Below, piece after piece: positions 56,668 through 64,000 of a stretch of DNA of 64,000 nt. Within the stretch, counting starts at the first letter, position 1. Each line of letters begins with the position of its first letter. The position numbers and the translations under genes were made by a program. The notes under the pieces are model-generated. The model searched no databases. It saw only the letters and a program-made list of their open reading frames with translations, and was not told where the DNA came from. The stretch is from Pholiota molesta (Eukaryota > Basidiomycota > Agaricomycetes > Agaricales > Strophariaceae): contig JACGCK010000007.1 in the NCBI GenBank assembly GCA_014925825.1, positions 434,001-498,000 on the forward strand, in the 5' to 3' direction.

Positions 56668-58953
56668 TCACAGCTTCCCCGCCACCCGATCCTCAATGAG
56701 CTGCACAATCGTCGGCCCATGGGCGGGGATGCTATTCTTCTGGAAGCCGTCCGGGTAGTCCACATTCGGCTTATCAGGATACGTATGATGCCTTCAAAAC
56801 AAACACGGAAGTCGTCAGCACAATTAATATGTAATATGAGGGCAGGTGCGAGTGAACTCACGTATCGTTCCACACAGCGACATGGCTCATCCCGAGCGCC
56901 CGTGAGGTCCAGTAGTAGTCGTGCGCGAACCCGCCGGGGAAGAACATCTCGATGACGGTGGAGGCGCGGTTGGGCTTCATGAACACCAGATGGGTGAGGC
57001 CGTTCCCATGCACGCCCAACATAATCTACGAAGCATAACAAAACAAAGAATTAGTTACATCTGTCCCAGCGAAAAACACCACAAACATACCGTCGTCCGA
57101 GCAGCAGCCTGGATCTGCTGGTCATGCGTCAGCTTCTCCGCCTCCAGCACCGCCAGCTCCCACTCCAGCGGCACCTCCACATCCGGCGCCGGCGCCTCCT
57201 CCACCCCGCGCCCGCGCCGCCGCCGCTCATCATCGTCGAACCCAATCACCCGATTCGCGTCCTTGAAGAACCGCGCGCGCTCCTCGTTCTTCCGCGCCAC
57301 GAGCGCCTGCAGCGCCTCCACGAGCGCGTCGTGGTCCTCCGGGATCAGCTTGCGGTTGCCCGCGCTCTGCCGGCTGATATACGTGACCACGACGCGCTGC
57401 GGCGCCGGCAGCCGCCCCTGGTTTTCCGCGCCGACGTTCGCGACGTGCGCGGGGTCGAACCGCGGCGCGTCCGCGCCCAGCCCGCGCACCTCGCCCGCCG
57501 GCGCCCCGAAGTGCACCTGCGGCTCGTGCTGCATGTCCGGGTATTGCCCGCCGCCGTGCTGCCGCGCGCGGTCGCGCACGGGCGCCACGCCCTCCTCCGC
57601 GCCGGCGAAGCGCCACACCGCCTCGCGCAGCGGCGCCCACCACCCGCCGACGTGCAGCCCCCTTAGCTTCCCGTGCGCGCGCATGTACTCCCACGCCTCC
57701 GCGGCCGTGCGCTGCGTGTTCGAGCCGCACATCCAGCCGCGGTGCGCCGCGCTGCGGTCCGCGAGGAGCAGGAGCGGGAAGTGCCACGCGCGCTCGTCCG
57801 TGGCCGTGCTTGGGGAGGCGGCGGAGGCGGGCTTGGGGCGCGTGGCGGCGACGCGGTCCGCCCAGTCCTCCTGGTGCTCGACGGCGAGCGAGGGGAAGGC
57901 CGCGCGCATGAAGTAGCGGTTGAAGCCCGGGTTGTCGCGCCAGCCGTCCGCGTTGGCGTGCGCGAAGATCGCGCGGTGGATCGGGGGCGCGGGCGGGTGG
58001 TTTAAGGAGTAGTGGACGGCGGAGGAGGGCGAGAGGGCGTCGGAGGCGGATAGCGGCTCGGAGAAGGCGCCGTGCCAGAAGGCCTGGACGCCGAAGAAGA
58101 GCTCGGCTACGAGGTGGTAGTAGTGCCGCAGAAATTGGGTGGGGTCGTTGAAGAGGAGCTGCAGAAGAAGGGTAGAGTCAAAATTTCAGTTAGCCTCAGT
58201 TATGATGATGGGCGGAGTCAAATAATTAATTAGGCATAAGGAAGGGACGTGTCAAACGCCATTAAGGTGGGGTGAAGTGATAAGAATCATGGGGAATCAA
58301 ACTGAGCTTGAAGCCCTCTGTCCCAGGAGCAAAAGCAAAGATAAAAGAGAGGCATAACATACCGTGTTGCCCTCCACAGTCCACACGCGGTTGAGATCAG
58401 GCTGTCTCCCATCCGGGTCCATAGTCACCCATTTTCTCTTCGCCTCCCGCGTAGAGATAATTTGCATATTTTCGGGCCTCGGTTCCCTCGCCTCGATGTT
58501 TTCCGGTGTATTCTCCGCTTTCAGCCCCGTGCTGGTCATCATCCGAATCTCCGGAATGTTCGCCCGCTCGTCCTCGTCCGCCACGATGAAGATAGTCCCG
58601 TTGGACATATAGACATTGCGGAAGAGCGTCCACCCCGGCGCGTGCGCGAGAACCTCCGTCGAGGGCAGATTGTCGAAGGGCGCTATTGCGTGCGATTGGG
58701 ACGTCGGGGTCGATGTCTGCGTCACGGTCGCCGTAGCCGTCTGCGTCTGTGTTCGAGTCTGTGTTCGGTGATCTGTTGTGGTGAATGTCGTGATGCGTTC
58801 GATGACTTGGTCCTGGGACGCATGGTTGTTGATGACTATGTGGTCGGATTGGAAGTCTTGACTGAACAAGAGGGACCAGATGTGCATAGAGGACGCCCCT
58901 AGCAGGAGCAAAAATGCATCACGGCGGTTTAGTCCTCCAGGTCGGAATATCAT
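56668..58953 (-). CDS. GT61-family (DUF563) glycosyltransferase, type II membrane protein
   Basis: Predicted Golgi glycosyltransferase related to xylosyl/O-GlcNAc transferases of family 61. Start MIFRPGGLNRRDAFLLLLGA gives a short cytosolic end and a signal anchor (LLLLGASSMHIWSLLF). A Thr-rich stem (TQTRTQTQTATATVTQTSTP) follows. The catalytic region contains HYYHLVAELFFGVQAFWHGA, VVVTYISRQSAGNRKLIPED and the family motif MLGVHGNGLTHLVFMKPN, then FFPGGFAHDYYWTSRALGM. It ends IEDRVAGKL at TGA 56668-56670. The large GC-rich middle exon (about 57090-58160) has strong third-position GC, in contrast to its AT-rich surroundings. Donor sugar and acceptor are unknown. Confidence 0.85.
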
Positions 58954-59658
58954 GGCTTGTGACCGAATACGACCAGCGTGCTAGTGAGTATCGACGGTGC
59001 TCCAAGCGACAACGTTCTCTCCAAACTTCGAAGATGTAGTGGCCAACTACGGTCGAAAGGAAGGGGAAACTCCAAGCTGAGGGTTTTGGTCGGACTAAGT
59101 GATTGCAAGTGTGTGAGCAATATAGCCTGAAAGTGATGTGGGAGGCGGACAGTGAAAGTGAAGTTAAGGCGGGGCTCAATTATGCCTGTGTCACAGGTAG
59201 AAATAGGAGGTAGGGCGTCCGCCGCCGACGAAATGTAAAGAGCGACTGGAAGATATGTGGGAGGCGCGGACAAAGAGCTGCTAGCGCCAACGCCATGTCA
59301 GAATCCCAGGCATAAACTGCCCGACCGGCGAATAGGCCCGGCATCTGATGCCAAGCTCCCTTTGTTCTCACATGTCTTGGCGTGAATTCTCTTCAACGGC
59401 GAGCGAGTCAAAAGATTAGATTCAAATGTCATATAGCAGGTCAGTAAAACTTCAGCGGACGTTCTGCACTGACCAATTTACAGAAAAAAACGGTATTCAA
59501 ACCGAGAGGCGTTTGCCACCTCAGCCACTCACAGAGAGTTTTAACCCACAACTTCTCGGTCTACTTAATAGGCGTGTAATCGCGCAGAAAGGATATATTA
59601 CAGAAGGAGTGAAAAGACTGTACATAGTTCAACCAACGAGCGCGAGATATGAAATCCA
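58954..59658. other. Spacer between glycosyltransferase and permease B
   Basis: Promoter of the glycosyltransferase. A minus-strand stretch near 59480-59540 has tRNA-like box A and box B sequences and a T-run, but their spacing is too short for a tRNA. TCCCTTTGT (ACAAAGGGA on the other strand) is at 59357-59365. Confidence 0.35.
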
Positions 59659-61879
59659 TTATATAACATAGTGGAAATCCGGATGGCGATCTCCCAGCTC
59701 GACCCAAGCCCGCAGTCCGCCTTCTGGATTTTTATCCGTGACGTAGGGCGCCAAAATCTTCTCGCGCAGGCGTTCCTTGCGCTTGGTAAGGTATCGGAGC
59801 ACAATGGCGTTGAGAACGGCGAGTGCGATTGATACCACAGCGCTGAGAAAAAATAATGATAAATGAGTGTGTACGATGGAACTTTGATTGAGCGAAGCAC
59901 TTACAATGTCAGATTCATTATGGTCGTCTTCCGGAATTTGGGTCCTTCACTCGTAGGATACATCCATGTACTTAGAATTCCTCCCTAAACGACTGAATCA
60001 GAATTTCAACGCGCCGGAGAATAAAGGCTCAGGAGCATACAGCGTTCGTCAGGACAAAGCCCATCGCGATACTCGTCGCCCGTCGATAATACGGCTCCGA
60101 GTTATTCGCTATCCACGCCGCGATCACCGGCGTCCTGGCGTACACGCCCGGAACCATGAAATAGAGCGCAGCGTAGGATACATGCTTGTTCTCAGCAGCT
60201 GCAAGAAAACGGTCAGGCTTTGTACAACGCGATGGCTTGAAGGGACATGCGCACCGAAATACATAGCAAATCCGACGACCGCGAAAAGGCAAACACAGAC
60301 CAAGGGCACGAACCGGGTTTTGTAACGGTCAGAGATATGCGCGAGAATAAGAGTGACTGGCGCAAATATCACATCAGGCGCCCTTAAAGCAAACTATGTA
60401 TCACCACATAGAAATCTACGCACCAAAGAAGCCAACGGCATACGGCCCCACACTGAGCAGCTGACTCTTGTTTGCGCTGAACCCAAGCTGGTTGACGATG
60501 GACGGCAAGAACAGCGCCAGCCCATAGAGATTCGTGCCGCCCAGGAAGTACAGCACGAACATGATGAGCACATGCGGCGACGTGAACGACGCCCAAACTT
60601 GTCTCCACGTGAACTTGTCGAGGGGGTTCACGAATGGGCGGTCTTTCTGGAGGCGCAGCATGATGATTCTGATGTATGCAACGCTTGCTTAGAATTGGGT
60701 CAAAGAGAGAACAGGAATGCAACGCACTGTTTCTGCTCGTCCGTTAAAAATCGGGATTGCATTGGCGTCGCGGGTACGAGGAAAAAGGAAACAATGCCGA
60801 CGAGTGCGCTGAAGATACCCTCCTAGAAATATGCAGGAAATAATTAGCTCACAACTACCAGCGTCTCTGAAATGAGTTGACAAACCAGGATGAATATCCA
60901 CGACCAACCAGGCCTGCCTCCAATGCCAGCCATCTGAGAAATAGCCGCCGCGAGAAGCCCCGAAAAGGCGCCCGACAGCTAAACGTGGGGTGAGTGAGTT
61001 ATTAATACAGGTAGCATTATGCTCGAATTAAATATTAAACATCGATACATACAGAAGCTGCAGAGAAGAAGAACGCAATCCTAAGAATCGGTTGTAAGTA
61101 AGCATTAAAGCTTCTTGAGCCCTCTATAAATAAGGATAGGGATATCGCACCGCAAAGCCAGTTCTCGGCGAGTGTAGAATCCAGAAAGATAGAGCACGAT
61201 GCCAGGAAACATAGGGCCTTCCATGAGCCCCAGGAAGGCGCGCACGATGACGAGGCCGTGGTACGATTTGACGAAGCCCTGTGCGACGACGATGACGCCC
61301 CACAGGGTGAGGATCGTGGGCATAAGAATGTTAGGACCGATCTTCCGGAGCAGGAGGTTCGCGGGAAGCTCTGAGAGGATGTAAGGCCTATATTTGACGA
61401 GCGTCAGATTGTGTTAGCAGTCCGCTCTTTAAGATGAATGTCGTACACGAAAGTGACCGTAACCGCGACTTGATACTGATAGTCGGTCAAGTGCAAGCCT
61501 TTTTGGAGTCCAGCAATTCTAGCATTGCCTTTAGCATGCCAAGATGAGTATAAATATTTCAAAGTAGTCATCAGGAGGTCTTACCGATATTGGATCGATC
61601 CTGTCAAGGTTATGAGCAACCGAAAGAGAAAGAAGGTAGATGAAGAAAACATACCAAAAATGACAAAAAGTAAAACATAGTCATGATCGGCAGGATAGTC
61701 AAATCCAATTTGCGAACAGCTTCTTTGATCTTCTCCTCATCGACAACACCAATGGGCCCCGCCTTCTCAAGTTGCGAGCCGATGGAGCCCTTGGACAAGG
61801 ACGAAGTGTCCTCCGAGTCCAAGGTTTCCACAACCTCGATTTTCGAGCTATCTTTTTCGGAATGGTACTCCATCAGCAT
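59659..61879 (-). CDS. MFS transporter, Dal5/allantoate-permease (ACS) type, copy B
   Basis: Paralog of the permease at 49520-51704. Starts MLMEYHSEKDSSKIEVVETL; a second ATG (MEYHSEK) two codons later is possible. Then RKLDLTILPIMTMFYFLSFL splices to DRSNIGNARIAG. Further: YILSELPANLLLRKIGPNIL, VRAFLGLMEGPMFPGIVLYL, GFYTRRELALRIAFFF, GGTNLYGLALFLPSIVNQLG, VIAAWIANNSEPYYRRATSI and the end DRHPDFHYVI. Twelve helices are expected; about eleven introns break the frame. Substrate unknown. Glycosyltransferase and hypothetical genes stand between the two copies, so the duplication is not immediate tandem. Confidence 0.9.
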
Positions 61880-63814
61880 GGAAGGGCGGTGACGGAGTAA
61901 AATGGTCCACAGAGGATAGCCAAACAGAACTTTTTACTGCATCCTTTTGAATCTTTCCTCTCGAGGCACACCAAGCGTCTAAGGCGGAGCTATCACAACG
62001 CCAAACGAGTCTTCAATCCCCAATAGTCGAAGATCTATAGACCTAAGTCCGTTCTACCAAATTTTGAACGCAGCGGCCCCTACCCGAAGCTGAAATTACC
62101 CAATTGAATACGGGGCCTGGTGTGAAGGATCGTTGAGAGACTGCCGAAGACGACGAGGATCATGTCTAATCTCGGTGGATGCCTTATGCTTTCATCATTT
62201 CTTATACATAAGTTTACTCGCCTTCTTGAGACCCCAGTAGATGATATATACGTGCAATGCGGAAAAGATGACGGAGCAGCATAGAGGTTGGCAGGGCCGA
62301 GTCCAGTATTGATGAGATCACGGGTGATTGCCGCTGGTGGCAAATCTTGCGCATCCCACCGCAAAAATGTACTCTGGATATAAATCTTGATAAAGAATAT
62401 GACGCATAATTAACATAAACATTGAATGAGGCGCTCACTGCAGTGGTAATTTTAAATGGCCAAGAGGGTTTGGCCCCTATCAGGGAGATCCTGAGTATCA
62501 CGATGGTTCGCTGCTTACAATGAGCTGCGGTTGGCATGAGAGGCTGCCAACCTCCAGCTTTTTATTAACAGTTGGTGTGTATTGTATCATCCCCATTTCA
62601 CAGATGGATCGACAACGAGGGAACGGGGGAAGAAACAAGAAGAAAAACAGAATTTGACATCGGAAGATACGTTCGCTGGTCACGCATGTCACGCGACTGA
62701 ATTTCCCAGGCTGAGATTGCTCTGGACTTTCGTGACTTGGCTCCCAACTTATACCAGCTTATACCACTGCTTGCTTCGCCAGACAATCGCCAATGCTATC
62801 CATCACGGTCTTCCGTTTGACTGCAACCTTTCTCTCCTGTGGAGAATATTCGCCGTGCGAATGAATCGCTATCCCCCATCTGACCAACTTGGGCTTAGCC
62901 TAGGTTTACTTGACTCTTGAGGTTTACTGTGATTGGCTGCAACCGTCTCCCTCCTTGTATTGGTTGAGACTCTCTATAGGTATCTCACTCAACTGCTTGG
63001 ATCTTCAATCGTTGTAAGCTCAATTTGGGTCCGATTACAACAGGAATATTCCACTATGATTCTTTTTCTTTCCAGATTTCCGGCCAGTCTTTTGTTGGTT
63101 TTTTGTTCACTGTTCGGAGTCCGAATCTTAGCCGCTACGGTGGAGTTGTACATTGTCAAGGATAATGACAATAATCAGCCGAATTTCACTATTCTGTCTA
63201 TTGTCCAGTACATGTTGTACGTCGACGGTCAACCTAGCGAAAACGGTTCTTGTCATCCCATGTATGATGCATGTGGTTTGGACCGCAGTTGTACTATGTT
63301 CAAACTATGTTGTCGCTCATGGTGGGTTTCAACTTTCCATCTTTTGTTGCTATGTTTCGCTCTCGAAAAGTCCGCTTGGACCTCCTGGTTCTGCGCACCC
63401 GTATTCTTTTTCTTTTGTGATAGAATGAAAGGAGTCGCAACCGTACTATAGTACTACATCGCATCACATTCCATGATGTGACTATGCACTGGAGCGCTTG
63501 CTGTACCTGGCTTATGCATTTTTATCGTGATCACATGCGTGATAAATCAGCGCAAGCTTCCATCCATACCAGGAAAATGAAAGCAACCAAATTCCAATGC
63601 GTCCGCATCCATCCTATTGTGGTAACGCCGCTACGCGCCCCGAAGCAATTGTTGCCTATTCAAGAGGGAATATGAAATCGCTTCTTTGTTGCTGTGTAAT
63701 TCTGTCGATAAAAAGGCGCCTTTTGCTTGATTCTAAGCCCCCAAACGCCCTCTTTCTTTCCGCCCTCCTCTGGTCCACCAGCGCGAATATCTCCTCCTTG
63801 CCCTTGATCCAACC
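61880..63814. other. Spacer upstream of permease B
   Basis: 1.9 kb. It holds a 172-codon plus-strand frame (62933-63451) rich in hydrophobic residues and cysteine that I cannot assign, and overlapping shorter frames. I do not call a gene here. Confidence 0.3.
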
Positions 63815-64000
63815 ATGAATATCGTTCTCGAGACCAATATCCAGTCTGTTTCTACAGGCACTATACGCGACTCTCCGATTGGTCCTGATGTCTACCAGCC
63901 TTTGTCGATGAACAAAATGCTAGTGCACAAGAGACGCTACGTGTACAAGAGACTTCGCCCTTCGAATAATAAGTGCGTTTTACTTTATACATCTCTTATG
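63815..64000 (+). CDS. Possible start of an unidentified gene, cut by the right edge
   Basis: Open frame from an ATG at 63815 reading MNIVLETNIQSVSTGTIRDS and later KMLVHKRRYVYKRLRPSNNK, then a good GTGCGT donor at about 63973. A CT-rich leader (TCCTCCTTGCCC) precedes the ATG. It is basic and not recognised. The frame also stays open to the window end without splicing. Evidence is weak. Confidence 0.3.
   Translation, partial: MNIVLETNIQSVSTGTIRDSPIGPDVYQPLSMNKMLVHKRRYVYKRLRPSNNKCVLLYTSLM

Noticed and set aside
57055..58005. Long plus-strand frames opposite the glycosyltransferase exon
   Set aside because: Produced by the high GC3 of the real minus-strand exon; low-complexity Arg/Ala/Pro translations.
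59480..59540. tRNA-like box A (TGGCTGAGGTGG) and box B (GGTTTGAATACC) with a T-run on the minus strand
   Set aside because: The boxes are only about 25 bp apart, too close for a tRNA body, and no acceptor stem can be paired.

Overview
The window is nuclear DNA from a filamentous basidiomycete, most likely an Agaricomycete. Genes carry many 50-60 bp GT-AG introns. Tandem AA9 lytic polysaccharide monooxygenases, a CBM20 alpha-amylase, a RepHel Helitron and above all a cluster of STE3-type receptors with farnesylated-pheromone precursor genes fit that group. I cannot name the species.

Layout. 1-15.6 kb is a metabolic block: the 5' part of a glycogen phosphorylase gene (-), a 3-ketodihydrosphingosine reductase (-), two tandem AA9 LPMO genes (+), an alpha-amylase with a C-terminal starch-binding domain (-), a PEBP-family protein (+) and a zinc alcohol dehydrogenase of the cinnamyl/ADH6 type (-). 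16.04-25.0 kb is a head-to-tail array of four Helitrons: two ~0.9 kb non-autonomous copies, one 6.2 kb element with a frameshifted RepHel gene, and a third non-autonomous copy.

25.9-44.9 kb is a pheromone/receptor locus, the mating-type B (PR) locus of tetrapolar basidiomycetes. It holds five seven-transmembrane STE3-like receptors (called R1-R5 here; R3 is on the minus strand) and four small CaaX pheromone precursor genes (P1-P4) that I found by reading short frames. The order is R1> R2> <R3 <P1 P2> R4> <P3 <P4 R5>. P1/P2 and P4/R5 are divergent pairs. The intergenic DNA carries repeated ACAATGGG / CCCATTGT motifs, with five ACAATGG cores in about 165 bp between P4 and R5. It also has exact copies of ACAAAGGGA, the known Prf1 HMG-box pheromone response element of Ustilago. 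This suggests that an HMG-box factor controls the locus.

45.7-64 kb is the flank: a predicted three-helix membrane protein, a 59-bp tandem repeat, an RG-rich hypothetical protein, two paralogous Dal5-type MFS permeases, a hypothetical protein with a C-terminal membrane helix, a GT61-family (DUF563) glycosyltransferase, and a possible gene start at the right edge.

In the PR locus, precursors would be cleaved, farnesylated at the CaaX cysteine and exported. They would then be recognised by STE3 receptors of a compatible mate, controlling clamp-cell and dikaryon development. Which receptors determine mating specificity and which are mating-type-like accessory receptors cannot be told from one allele.
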